The notes under the pieces are model-generated. The model did no database searches and had not been told where the DNA came from. It saw only the letters and a list, made by a program, of their open reading frames with translations. The position numbers and the translations under genes are program-made. From the NCBI GenBank assembly GCA_000226015.1, contig JH154641.1:213663-276169 (forward strand): 62,507 bases of DNA, written 5' to 3'. Numbering within the stretch: the first letter of the stretch is position 1; each line of letters begins with the position of its first letter. Shown here in pieces: positions 47,101 through 58,404 of the stretch. This DNA is from Mnemiopsis leidyi (taxonomy: Eukaryota > Ctenophora > Tentaculata > Lobata > Bolinopsidae).

Positions 47101-50100
47101 AGAGTACAAAACTAAAGTTGAAGAAGACATGAAAGAGTTTGAAGTTCAGCGCAAGGCAGAGATGGAGCGTGTCAAGGCTGCTGCTACAGAAGAGGAGAAA
47201 AAGAGAATTATGGTATGACGTTGATTTTATTTCATTTGTGCGTCAAAAGACTTCAAAACTAACAAGCAGCTGGAAAGTTGAATTTATTGTATTTTTCCCT
47301 GATGTCAGAACAAATAAACTGAAAATCGTGATTTTTTTCCTATCACAAAATAAATTTCAGGAAGAATTAGAACAAAACAAACGGAGGACAGAGAGAAAAA
47401 TGAGGAATTCTCTTGCCAACATTCAGTTTCACGAGGCACAGAAACAAACATTATTGGGAAAGATGGACTTTGCCGAAAATCAGTGAGAAAAATTGATTTA
47501 CAATTTGTCTTGGCTTTTTTAGTGCAAAGAGTGTCTACTGTACCTCACATTCACAATCTTCTTTCAGACTTAGAGAAGCAGAAGTGGAGCAGGAGGAAGC
47601 AGAAGCAGAAGTTACTCACGAGAAAAATCGGAGATTAAAGGAGTTCAAGAGCGTGGTGGAGGTTAAGTCAGCCGAGTTGGAGCATATCAAGTCTGAGGTA
47701 ACGGAAATATCTGGAAAACTATCACAGTGTTAAAGATGTCTCGATTCTTGGGGAGAGTCTGGAATAATTTATAATTGATTGGTCAAGTCTACATTCATGT
47801 CATGTAAGAGATTTTAATTTCCGACTCCTCTCCAAGGAATCCGACATCCTTGGTGCCTCAATTTTTGATACTTTGAATTAGCGCTGGTATTGTTATGCTC
47901 ACTTTATTTCACATGCTTACTGCTGTTTATGTTATGTGTATGTGAAGCATAGCATCTCACTGGAACCTCGTAGCATTCTGCTGCAATGCTAGAATCAGCT
48001 GAGCAGAAAAGCACGGAACATTCAGAGCAAACTCCTCCCACTTTATCCCCCCATGATAACAAGATTTCTACAGACAGTGAAACTATTGATCTAAGAAACA
48101 AGCTGGAACATCTTACTGCTGAGGTGAGAGATTTGGCTGTCAAGTTCTTCGGGAAATTTTAGATGAACTGTTATTAATATGTTCTCAACTTAAACAGACT
48201 TGTTCAAGAAATGTTACGTAGGATTCCTTTATGCTTACTTGATTCTCTTACACTACTAGCTAAACAGCGCAAAAGAAAATGCCAGGACAGCAAGAGAAGA
48301 GTTAGAACAAGTAAGGGAAGAAATTGAGAAGAGGCTCGAAGATGAGAAAAAAAACTTTGAAGCCAACTCTAAGTCTCACGAATCGGAGTTGCAGAGTAAA
48401 CTGAACGTGAGTTGGGGCATTTTCGTCCTTTCAAAAGTTGCTGAATTTTTGAAATAGTGCAATCTTACGATAGATTAAATATTTTATCGGCAAGGGCCTT
48501 AATTCACAAGCTAATGTATTTTCAGATCATTACAGAGTTGAGAAAACAAGTGACAGATTTGGAAGCTAAAACTCTCGCTGATTTACCTTCTGATGCTCAA
48601 GAAATTATACAGACTTACAAAGAAAAGTCAGACACGAACTTTTTAGAAATTTTGTTTCACCTTTTTATAGATTTTTTAAGCTGTGAATGTAAATTATAAA
48701 TTATCTGAACCTTTAATGCGTTATTGCATGGCAGTGTTTACTTTGTGAAACTGAATTCTCCAAAGGTTGGTAAAACTGGAACAAGAAGTGCAAAGTAAAG
48801 ATGAAGTTAGGAATAAATTGGAACTTTCTATTGAACTGGAGAAAAACAAATCTGTATCGCTTCAAGATAGCGTCGATAGACTTAACAAAATCTTGATTGA
48901 TACAAACGTAAGTGTCTACTGCCAGCAAATTATCCTGGAATGCTTCAATTCTTTTTCAGCTTTCTTAATCATACCTATTTATGTTTTATAATGCTATTGA
49001 TTTTTACTTTAAATTACTTATCCTATACCAGTCTAAGTTGACCCAAGTGAAAGAGGAGAAGGAGAATGACAACCGAGCTCTCCTCATGAGATGTCAGGAA
49101 GCAGAAAAGAGAAAACTTTTAGCGTCTGCCAACAGTGCAGAGATAATCGAGTTCAAGAACAAAGTGGAACAACTTCAAACCGAGGTGTGTAAATTTCATC
49201 ACTTTGAAAATAACCCACATAAACATTGGGTTTCCAGAGTACCTTACTCGGGATCATTACAGCGAGTTTATTAAGGACCGGGAAAAACACGGTTGAGAAG
49301 AAATGTGGCAAAATTATTTAAACCCACCACATTTTCTCGGTCGCTATTTTACCAATGTTCAACCTTTAAATTTGAAAATCCAAAAAAATTTGGATGTGAA
49401 TTTTCTATTTTGAGAAACCAAAATTCGGCAATAGTATTATCACCATAATTGGAAAACAAGTAAAATTATAGATCGCTGTTGATAATCGTGAAAAATAATG
49501 ACTCGTGGTGGCATCAATCGAACTGCAATTTTGCGATTATCTAAGAGATGAAACGTTGACCTATTTTAATCAACTTTGACCAAGGAAATTTTTGCAATTT
49601 GAGCCAAATGAGATTAAGAATGACTACAAAAATATCTCAAAAGTCCTCTCTAGTGAGTATAAGAAAACGATTTACAGATGGAACCCAAAAAGCTGCGTCG
49701 GCGGGTTCATTAACAACTGGTGAAATATGGTTGGGGAAATAAATGGCGAAATTGCCGTGAACCCCCACACTTTATCGATTATCCTGGTCATAATAATCCG
49801 AAAAAAGGTTAACCAACATGATTGGTTCAGCTTCTTAATGCTCTTAAATTTAATCTGTCCTCTCACCTCTTAGTTGAACAGCAGGAAGGATGAAGTCAAG
49901 TTAGTGCTGGAGAAGATGGAAAAACAGAAGGAAGAAAGTGAGAAGAAATTTGAGGACGAGAAAAAACTAACTGAAGCTAACACCAAGTCTCTTCAAGCTG
50001 AACTACAGAGCAAACAGGACGTGAGTTCCCATATAAAAAAAATTACATGCCGCGCAGAATTTTCTATGCTCTTCCTGCAAGCCTCTGTAAGTCCTGTAGT

Positions 50101-50254
50101 CAGTAAAATACGTTTTGTCGAAAACAGTGTCCTACATTAATATAATCTCTCAGATTATCACGGAATTGAGGGGTCAGATCTCCAATTTGGAGTCGGAGAA
50201 GCTCACAGATTTACCTACGGACGCACAACAGACTGTGCAAGAATACCGTGATAG
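44152..50254 (+). CDS. long coiled-coil protein, 18 exons recognised, 3' end unresolved
   Basis: Exons: 44152-44293, 44433-44582, 44752-45329, about 45531-45700, 45835-45927, 46076-46246, 46343-46560, 46658-46784, 47081-47212, 47361-47482, 47568-47697, 47974-48123, 48260-48406, 48526-48626, 48766-48907, 49032-49184, 49874-50020, 50154-50254. The start is ATG 44152 (MAERPKTSHKARASVH). Residues to about 215 are Pro/Ser-rich and likely disordered; the rest is almost continuous Lys/Glu-rich coiled coil (KEEERLRLEKLQKEKEDEIN). No enzymatic domain is seen. Exon 4 is in frame from its acceptor, but its donor is not clear because the frame meets TAG at 45703. Exons 13-14 and 17-18 are duplicates. The last exon ends in phase 2 and no continuation was found before the converging gene. 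A cytoskeletal, centrosomal or ciliary role is only a guess from composition. Confidence 0.8.
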
Positions 50255-51378
50255 GTAAATTAGTACCTAATATCATCTAGACATTTTACCTCCGCTTTTT
50301 ACAGCCTATACCTGACATCACGATCAATATCTTGTTTTGAAACTGGATAATATCTTGTTTTGAAACTGGATATACCTAATATCAAAATTTCTTGCTCGAC
50401 CAGAAACCACGAAAAGGGTCCTATTTTGTTCTTTTCGTGGAAAATATTCCTTTATAATTTTATCGGGGAACTGTATATAAGGGAAATCTCCAAGAAGCCT
50501 GACATGTACACGGACCACCACATGTCCGGGGACAGATTCCCCAGTAATAGTTAACAACAAATAATAGTAACAACAGTAATAGTTAACAACAAACATTTTT
50601 CGTATCCCCTATACGTAGAGCGATTTTGAACAATACGCGATAAGTGTCCTATCTTGTACTTTTTATGGAAAAATATTGCTTAATGATTTTATTTAGAGTT
50701 CAGGGAAATATGGACAAGGAATAAGGCAGGAATGTATTTCTAATTATAATCATTAATAATGTTTATCATTAATATACTTCTTAAGAACATACGCTCTGTC
50801 GAAGTTTTTATTGGGTAGAAAATCCAATCATGCATAAACAAATGGGCCAAATTCTTGCTAAGCAATATAAGTCACAGCTCATGATTGTCCTTGAGAAAAG
50901 CAATAGGTATTAAAATCTACGTAAGATAACATGAAATAGATAAAAATATCCATAAATTTTTGCTTAACTTCAAAGCTTTAAGTCATTCTATGATGAGACC
51001 ATTATATTCTGTTTGATAACAACAAGACCAGAAGTTTATTATCATCGTGCTGGGAGGTTGCTTCTTACGATTTCTTTCCCGGTAACTAAGGGCAATGTCG
51101 TTGCTTCATTGGCAAGCCACAACCATCCAAACTGGTATCGAGTATGCAAAAGTTTGTTGCTTTTTCCAAACATTTATATTTCTAACTTAAACATGTTGAA
51201 GCATTCTATTTAACCTTGAAATGTTATTTCCAATTGAACTTCCAATTGAATTTCCAATTGAATTAAAATGAATAAAGATATACACAGTTCAGTTAAAGAT
51301 ATACACAGTTCATTCACTAATGCATCTTCGAGAGTCCTGTTATTCTACACTACAAGTTCAATAGTTATAATCGATCTT
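50255..51378. other. intergenic or unresolved 3' part of the coiled-coil gene
   Basis: AT-rich. An 18-20-bp direct repeat (ATCTTGTTTTGAAACTGGAT) occurs at 50327-50346 and 50350-50369. I looked for copies of exons 15-16 of the coiled-coil gene and did not find them. Confidence 0.5.
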
Positions 51379-51572
51379 ATGTCGTTTCTACTGGTTCTAC
51401 TGGTTCTACTGGTTCTACCGGTTCTACCGGTTTTACTGGTTCGGTTCTACTGGTTCTACTGGTTCAACTGGTTCTACTGGTTCTACTGGTTCTACCGGTT
51501 CTACCGGTTCAACTGGTTCTACTGGTTCAACTGGTTCTACTGGTTCTACGGGTTCTACTGGTTCTACTGGTA
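51379..51572. repeat. 9-bp minisatellite (GGTTCTACT)n
   Basis: About 20 copies with T-to-C and C-to-A variants. Read in one frame it would encode Gly-Ser-Thr repeats; the long open frame through it reads Phe-Tyr-Trp. Neither has splice or start support. It lies about 100 bp beyond the stop of the ankyrin-membrane gene. Confidence 0.95.
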
Positions 51573-51668
51573 CATTCCTGTAATTATTTGGTGACATTTC
51601 TCATCAACACATTTATCTACAGCAATGATTTTAAAATTCTCATTCTCCGTTATCTACTGTTGTTATGC

Positions 51669-54600
51669 TTAAAGCATTGGAGCCATCTTATGCTCATCAT
51701 CAACTGTATCAGATACTGCAGTTTTTCTGTTTTTCCCTGCCAAGCAACTACATGCACAGCCTCTCTTTTCTTCAGTGTCCCTGTCGGATGATGCTTTTCT
51801 CTCAACTTCTTCTGAGTCAGTTAACCTTTCCATGTTAGATGTCCCTTTTGAGCCACAGCACAGGAGACCGAAGAGTTGACATGATTTCGAACGAGTTTTC
51901 CTGCCATTTTTCTGCTTAGCCTCACTGAAGAACCTCAATATTACAACAATCACCAGGAGGGTCAGTATCAAAACGATTGTTGAAATGATAAGTGGTAGTA
52001 GAACATCAGCCCTGGAGTTTGTTGTCGTGAATATAAAGGTTATGGCTGCAACAAGCCACATCAGAAGTCCGGTTGAACAGATTAGGGCTGCACGGTGTGG
52101 AAATACTCGAGGTATAATGTTGATCTTTTCTGGCTGCAGGATGAAGGAAAGTAACGTCATTATCGTGACTGAGGCAATCAAAAGGACCAAATAAAGCCAC
52201 CCTTGATATCTGAAAATCTCCGTATTCCTTCCACAGGGGTAGTAACGCTCGACATAAACAGCACCTACCACTCCTTCTACAAAGAAATAGCTTGATAATG
52301 CCAGCACTGTTTTCCAGGACCTTAAGGACCCGTATTTCACTTCTGAAGGTGGCAGAAGGTATGCATCTGTCTGGCGGAGTGAAATCAAAGTAATATCTCG
52401 AATCGTGAAAATCATGAAAGACCAAATAGTTTTGAGGCAATTCAAAATTATCGAAGGTGGTTTTTCTTCCTCAAAAATTTTTCTTCCTTGTCCTTTTTTT
52501 ATGGTCGTGAAAGCATTGATGCACATCAAAACAAAAGTAACTGGAACCAAGTAAGTAGCTAAATCGATGGGATGAGGTGCTGAGTGCATCACTGCTGCAA
52601 ACAGAAATAGCCGTGAAGGGACCATCAGGATGTAAGCAAAATACAAGGAGCAAGAGGCTGCAGTTGACATCTTTGGGGTTTCCGGACTAAGTTTTCGGAA
52701 CATTTCCTCAAGACTGACCATACTCTTGGGGATCTTAACGAACGGTACAAGCATTGAGTATATTTCATACCATGATGCACAGATCTCCCATTTAGCGAAA
52801 TTCTCAACACACACGAAGTAGTCCTTGTTGTAAGTAAAGCTGTGTGATTCCTTACAACCATAGTTAGTGTAGTCCTCGGTGGTATTCAAATTGTTGAATA
52901 CTATTTGAAACAGGTAGAATTGAATTAGCAGCTCAGGCATCTGTTCCAGCACCATGTAATATTGGTTTAATGACTTTTGCTTGGATTGCAGGCGATAAAT
53001 GGACCTCAGATGGGAAGATCGGTGCGTCAGCACGATCAATCGGTCGACAACTGGACGAAGCATCATTATTGAGAAAAGGTTGAAGAGAAGGGGCCGTGCC
53101 AATTTTTCCAACTTCTCTTCAGAAGAACAGTTCCAGCTTACTTTATATGTCCAACAAAATCTTCCAAGGTATTTCAACACGCTAATGTTGCAGCCGTCGT
53201 AATGATTTAAATCTGATTTTTCATCAAAATCCTCTTTTGTTAGTTTGATTTTACCGAGGCTTATGCGAAGTAGGTCTCTCTCAGTTTCGTATGCTGATAC
53301 TACCGAACGGATATTTTCATGGACTAATGTAAAAATGACAAGAACAATCATTAGTAGTCCCAATCTTTTTGAAAACCCGTTTATTGTCTCGATTCCGACA
53401 ACACCGTCTGAGACAATGTCTGAGGCATGTAAAAGTATTGACAAATAGCAGAGAATAAATGCAAATCTGCTTCGACAGATGCATTTGTGATAGAATATTC
53501 TCGTCCAAGAGGTAAGACAATCACTAGCTTGGACGGCTTTCTCCTTAAGCGTGTTACAACAACCATCTTTATCAACTTCCTTGAAGTAAGCTTCGTGAAT
53601 GCCTTTGGCAATCAGCTGGACATCAGTTAGTTTTTCTGCACATGTGACTTCAGAGACTTCTTTGATTTTCTCCCTTAATTTAGAATGAAGGGATTCAGTG
53701 AGTGACTTCGTTAAAGATTTTGCAAACGCTGAATTATTTGCATCTTGATAGATAGTATCAGCATCCGTGCTACAAGATTTTTTGGAAGCTCCAAGCTCGA
53801 TAGACTTTAGGTTACCAGGCATTTTTGTGTTTTTATAGCCCCCACTTTTGTTGTGCACTTGAGTGTCGCCGAAAATGTCAGTGGTCTCAGGGCCAAGTGC
53901 GTCGTTTTCATGTTTTGGTTCAATTTCACACTTGATATTAGCCTGCATACTTACATACAACACCCTCAGTAACTTAGCAAGGTATTCTGAGTCACTGGAC
54001 TTCTCATCGTCTAGATCTACAAATATTTGCACTAATGTCCTAAAGACGGAGCCTTTGTAAAGGATATACTGCAACCTTTTGTGGTGTGCATACTGCTGAA
54101 GTCCTATGATGGTGATGTTGATAAGTGCAGAATAAACCAATTTGGCATCGCTCGTACAATCTTCATCGTCAATTTTTCCCTTCAGGTCACTTAACATTGA
54201 ATGATTGTCATCGGCAGCTTCGAAAAGTTTTTCTAGTGTAAATGGAATATCTGTAAAATGGTTCTCAGGTACGGATATATCTGTTAGATATTCTTGTTTA
54301 ACACCTTTCTTAAAGGCCAGATCTTTCAAAATGTGAAAAATCCCTTTCCCTTGTTGTTTATATAAATCCACCTCTAATCCTGGCTGTGCTAGGAAAAATA
54401 GGACCGTTTCATCCATAATATTAGCTTCATCTGTTATCTTATTGTCTGCCACATCATCTTTATGGTATAATTCCAAGGCCAAGTGCAAAACTGTTTTTCC
54501 TTGATCATCTTTTCGCGTTATCACGTCTTTACCACCGATTTTGTGTGCTATTTGTATGATTGACTGGCATTTATTTTCGTCAAGAGATGCACCATCGGGA

Positions 54601-57214
54601 AAGATAAGATCAAATGCTGTTTTATCATCGTTATTTCTAGCCGCAAAATCTATATTATTTTGCTTACATAGGTATTTAATTCCGTCATCTTGATCAGCTA
54701 AGACAGCCATGTGCAAAATACCGTCTCCGTGTGACGTGTTCCTCTTGTTAATATCAAATTTTCTGCTCCCGTCTTTAGCCATACGGACTAAGAGAGGGTA
54801 GAAACACGGAGATTCAAACATTTCTTCTTGCCTTTCTCTTGTCTTCCAGTCCCCATGGTCTACATTAACTTCTTTATGCTTGCACAATACCTTGATCACG
54901 TCTTCCATTTTGTTTCTCACTGCATCGCTCAACGGGGTACTATTTGGACCGCTTCTTTTGTTGACCTCAATTTTTTTATGTTTAAGCAATAACTCAACTG
55001 TGTCTACCATGCCTCTCTGTGCAGCCTCGGCTAGAGGGGTTGATCCTAAACGGTCAGCTTTGTTAACGTCTACATCATCGAGGCTACATAGCAGTTCAAC
55101 TGCCTTTTGGTTACCTTTATGAATTGCATAAAGCAGTACAGTCTTATCTCTATATAAAGCGTTTACATTCCTGCAATTGTTTAGGATTCCTGAGTCAGGT
55201 AGATCGCCACTGTCTATTGCGTTGATAATCGGCAAAACAGACTGAAAATAAGTGCGTCAGTAATGGAAATGGAGTAAGAAATAGGGCAATTTTCAAAATC
55301 CCAAATTGATAATTATCGCGTAGTTACTAAGTCTTTCAAGGCATAATTTGAAAATTGCAGGGCATAAAACAGATTTTATGATAAGGGTATAGTATTTTGG
55401 CTTGCACAATTGTATTCAAGGTAAATAGAATAAGCTGGTAAATAGTAAAAGGAATAAATATTATTGCAGGTCTTTTCGTTGGTTTTAAAAAGATTTGACC
55501 GGTGTATTTTAATTGGAGTAGAATTAAGACATTTGTATGCAATCTACTGGGCGTAGTGCTTATATTTGTGCTTCCCATACAGCTGACCGGGGTTCGATCC
55601 CAGGCTATGGCTAGTCGGCCATTCGCCCGACTCTGTCTGTTATAGCATCGGCTGGAAATGCTCACCCCATACAGTTCATTTAGTGCCTCGTTACGGTGTC
55701 GCTCAGGCTTTCAGAAAAGGAGACAATAACCTCAGGCTATCCCATCTAAGATCCGAAACGAACCTAAAACGTGAAATTGAAAAAAGGGAAAAGTAGACAA
55801 TATTTTACAAATTGCCTGAAAAAATCTCAAGTATATGACGAAAACATACATAGCGCGGGATCTTAAAAATCAGGCAATTTGCGAAACTATCCCTAATTTT
55901 CCCTTTTTTCAATTCCGCAACGTCTAATGGTAGGTCTGTTTGGATCTGAGGAAGAAAAAAATCGAACAATATGCTAGACCTAGGCCTGGTGTCTCAAAAA
56001 AAGCTATTCCGCAACCGAAAAAAACATAAATTGAACAATGATTTGTCCGGCTACATTACTCGAGACCGGCTACATTTACAAGACAAAAAATTTTGCAGGT
56101 TCAAGCTTACGAAATTTCGCGACAAGGCATTCCACAACGAAAACAAACATCATGGAATTGATTTCACGCCTAACTTTCATTCCGCATGCAAGAGCGCAGA
56201 ATATGCCACCGATCAAAGAGAAAAACGTGAAAAGATGGGGAAATCGTGAAATAATCTCAATAATATGGCGAAAACATACATAGCGCGAAATTGTCAAAAT
56301 CAGGCAATTTATGAAGTTTTCCCTACTTTCGCTTTTTTCAATTCCGCGAGGTCTAAAATGTTAGGTCTTTTTTGGGTCTAAAAGTTTGGCAAAAAAATCC
56401 CACGTGTCAAAATGAAACCAAAGAAGCTCCGTTCGCCGACCGTTTCCCGTTATTAGAAGATGAAGTCTAACAATATTATGTCTAACAATATTTTGACTTT
56501 CTGATAGGGAAATATACTTACATGCTCATTAAAGGTTTCAATTATTTCTGAATTTCCCTTCATTTTAGCTATTTCCTCAGCAGTCTGCTTTTTACGGTTC
56601 TTGATCTCTAAATCACACTGCCCGTGACCTAGCAACAATTTAACAATGTTGAACCGATTTCGTGACACAGCTTCGTGAAGAGCGGTGTTTCCAAGATTAG
56701 TGACAAAGTTTACACCAGCATTATGTTCCAGCAAGCAGGAAACTACGTTTTCATGGCCATCTATCACCGCTCTATGTAACGATGTTTCCCCGCTACTTGC
56801 TTGGCGGTGGTCGATATCAGCATCATGTTTTATAAGAAGATCACACCCGATCGCGAAGCCGCTTAATGTCGCATGAAATAATGGATTCTCCCCGTTACCG
56901 TTTAAAATATTTATTTCAGCCTTCTTTGCTATAAGGTGCTTCAAAGAGTTTAATTTAACATGAGTCGCTGCGTCGTGCAACAGGGAGTTTCCGTACTGGT
57001 TCCTGACGTTGACATCTCCTCCTAGATTTAAGAAATGATCTATTGCCTTTGGGTTATCTGTCGCAACTGCAGCATGAATGACCGTGCCGAATCTGCCGTT
57101 AGCGAAGGTCAAAAACTTATCTAATCTATTTGCGTCTTTCATTGCCGACACGATTTTATCAACTTTACCGAGGTTGCAATCATCGTCTAGGAGTGCTTTT
57201 TTCGCCTCTTCAAT
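51669..57214 (-). CDS. ankyrin-repeat, multi-pass membrane protein resembling the XK-related (XKR) family, at least 1421 aa
   Basis: Two exons are seen: 57214-56522 (231 codons) and 55241-51669 (1190 aa plus stop). Both begin after good acceptors and are joined in phase 0. The first exon opens at an acceptor, so an upstream exon is missing; no start is assigned. Exon 1 and the first 290 residues of exon 2 are ankyrin repeats (GETSLHRAVIDGHENVVSCL, LGSTPLAEAAQRGMVDTVEL). A linker of about 300 residues follows, then roughly ten hydrophobic segments from exon-2 residue 592 to 1104. The pattern LEQMPELLIQFYLFQ (exon-2 about 765-779) and the acidic first helix (HASDIVSDGVVG) match the XKR signature; some XKR proteins are phospholipid scramblases. 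The C-tail is Cys- and acid-rich and contains DTVD. The family call is by motif only; a TRP-type channel is less likely because no pore motif is seen. Confidence 0.85.
55242..56521. repeat. repeat-filled intron of the ankyrin-membrane gene
   Basis: Two related copies lie in direct order at about 55795-55960 and 56225-56400. They share GCGAAAACATACATAGCGCG, AATCAGGCAATTT and TTTTTTCAATTCCGC(A/G)A(C/G)GTCTAA. Copy 1 is also the right half of a palindrome: GAAAAAAGGGAAAAGTAGAC...AAATTGCCTGA at 55777-55820 is inverted at 55873-55914. The ORFs at 55971-56283 lie between these copies and are not supported as genes. Confidence 0.75.
55545..55735 (-). mobile_element. possible tRNA-derived SINE-like segment
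   Basis: On the plus strand GGTTCGATCCC (55593-55603) is a perfect RNA polymerase III B box. An A-box-like TGGGCGTAGTG lies about 40 bp upstream (55549-55559). No complete cloverleaf with acceptor pairing could be drawn, so a SINE head is likelier than a tRNA gene. The orientation of the promoter boxes is plus, although the host intron is transcribed from the minus strand. Confidence 0.35.
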
Positions 57215-57400
57215 CTGAAAGTATTGACAATATTATTCATTATTTTACGATGTTAGGTCTTTATTATTCAACAACAACAATTGGTCTAATGCGGAAATTT
57301 CGCTGTATTGGTTGACTTTCTCGGAACCTCAACAGCTAGGTGCATGGCTTTATGAATAAACAATTTTAGCTATTATCCCGATACCCACTCCCATTGATGG

Positions 57401-57984
57401 GGTAAACGTACTATATGATGACAAGTACATTATAATGACAGTCGACATTTGTCATTAAACAGTACTCTAGACGTACTATATAGTAAAAATACTATATAGT
57501 GACAAGTCAAGTTTAGTGACGCCTCAACTTTGTTTCAATTTACTGTTCCAAATGATCCTTAGATCTCACTTTACCTAATTAAACTTTGATTTTTGATTCA
57601 TTTGTCAACATGTAAACAAGTTTAAGCTTGCATGAAGGATTCCAGTAGACTTATAGGGAGTCGTACCTCAAGAAGGGTAGAAGCAGGTGGATGGACAACG
57701 GAGGAAGCTGGAAGGGAAGAGAAGAGCGAGAAGAGTGGACGAAGAACTAGAAGGGTGAAGGGGTACAAGAGGAAGAAGGGTTATAGAATATAGGGTAGGG
57801 AAGAGGATGAAGGGACAGGGGTGGAGGGAGGACGATGAATGATGAGGGAGGAGCAAAGCGGAAGGATGGATGCATTATAAAGAGATCACATGTCACTATA
57901 TAGTATGCAAAACGTACCTTTTAGTGACAATACTATATAGTGACATGTCACGATAAGGTACTTGTCACTATTTAGTACGCGAAT
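57401..57984. mobile_element. candidate Mutator-like MITE (584 bp) with about 100-bp TIRs
   Basis: The left end (57406-57530) and the right end (57885-57980) are imperfect inverted copies. For example CGTACTATATGATGACAAGT on the left matches the reverse complement CGTACTAAATAGTGACAAGT on the right. Each arm contains extra ACTATATAGT palindromes. The element is flanked on both sides by the direct repeat CCATTGATGG (57391-57400 and 57985-57994), a plausible 10-bp target duplication. The interior (57660-57850) is purine-rich on the plus strand and non-coding. Long TIRs plus 9-11-bp duplications are characteristic of Mutator-like elements. Confidence 0.55.
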
Positions 57985-57994
57985 CCATTGATGG

Positions 57995-58355
57995 TACTAT
58001 TGTGCTTCGCAAGTTGCATGTTTAGTGGCTATTGCTTACATATTGTTGTAGCGTCGCGTATTACTCATGAGAGGATTTGGTCTTGTTGGCGAGGCTGTTT
58101 ATGTCTTTTAATATATTAAAAGACATAAACCTAACTACTATGTATTAAGTAAGACTACAATGAATAGTTTTCCCTAAATATCTTGTCTTAACTAGTATAG
58201 ACTTAACTAGTATAGACTAAAAACTACGTTGACACTTGATTCATCATTTAGCATAACCTGAGTTCTACCAAATGAATTCAGTATTTTCCTCCCATCATCT
58301 TGCTTTCATATTTAAAATTAAATCTAATTCTTTTGCAAGTTTTGAAAAGTAAAGA
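57995..58355. other. intergenic, no gene seen
   Basis: AT-rich spacer between the MITE and the protease gene. It includes a small palindrome of TATGTCTTTTAAT/ATTAAAAGACATA at 58100-58127. Confidence 0.6.
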
Positions 58356-58359
58356 AGCG

Positions 58360-58365
58360 TTTATT
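58360..58365 (-). terminator. poly(A) signal of the C1 protease gene
   Basis: AATAAA on the minus strand, 40 bp after the stop codon. Confidence 0.7.
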
Positions 58366-58404
58366 AATGCAAAATATTCATTAACTGTTTTTAGATATCA
58401 TCCT

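Noticed and set aside
51268..51594. ORF with many Phe-Tyr-Trp triplets, tempting as an FYY-type precursor
   Set aside because: It is one frame of the 9-bp minisatellite; no start context, signal peptide or splice support, and the triplets are not FYY.
55593..55603. tRNA gene
   Set aside because: The B box is perfect, but no acceptor stem or anticodon arm could be paired, so only a SINE-like call was kept.
55971..56283. Two overlapping plus-strand ORFs of 80-90 aa
   Set aside because: Located between repeat copies within an intron; Lys/Asn-rich, no homology signal.
57668..57856. Minus-strand Ser/Pro/Leu-rich ORF
   Set aside because: Lies in the polypyrimidine interior of the candidate MITE.
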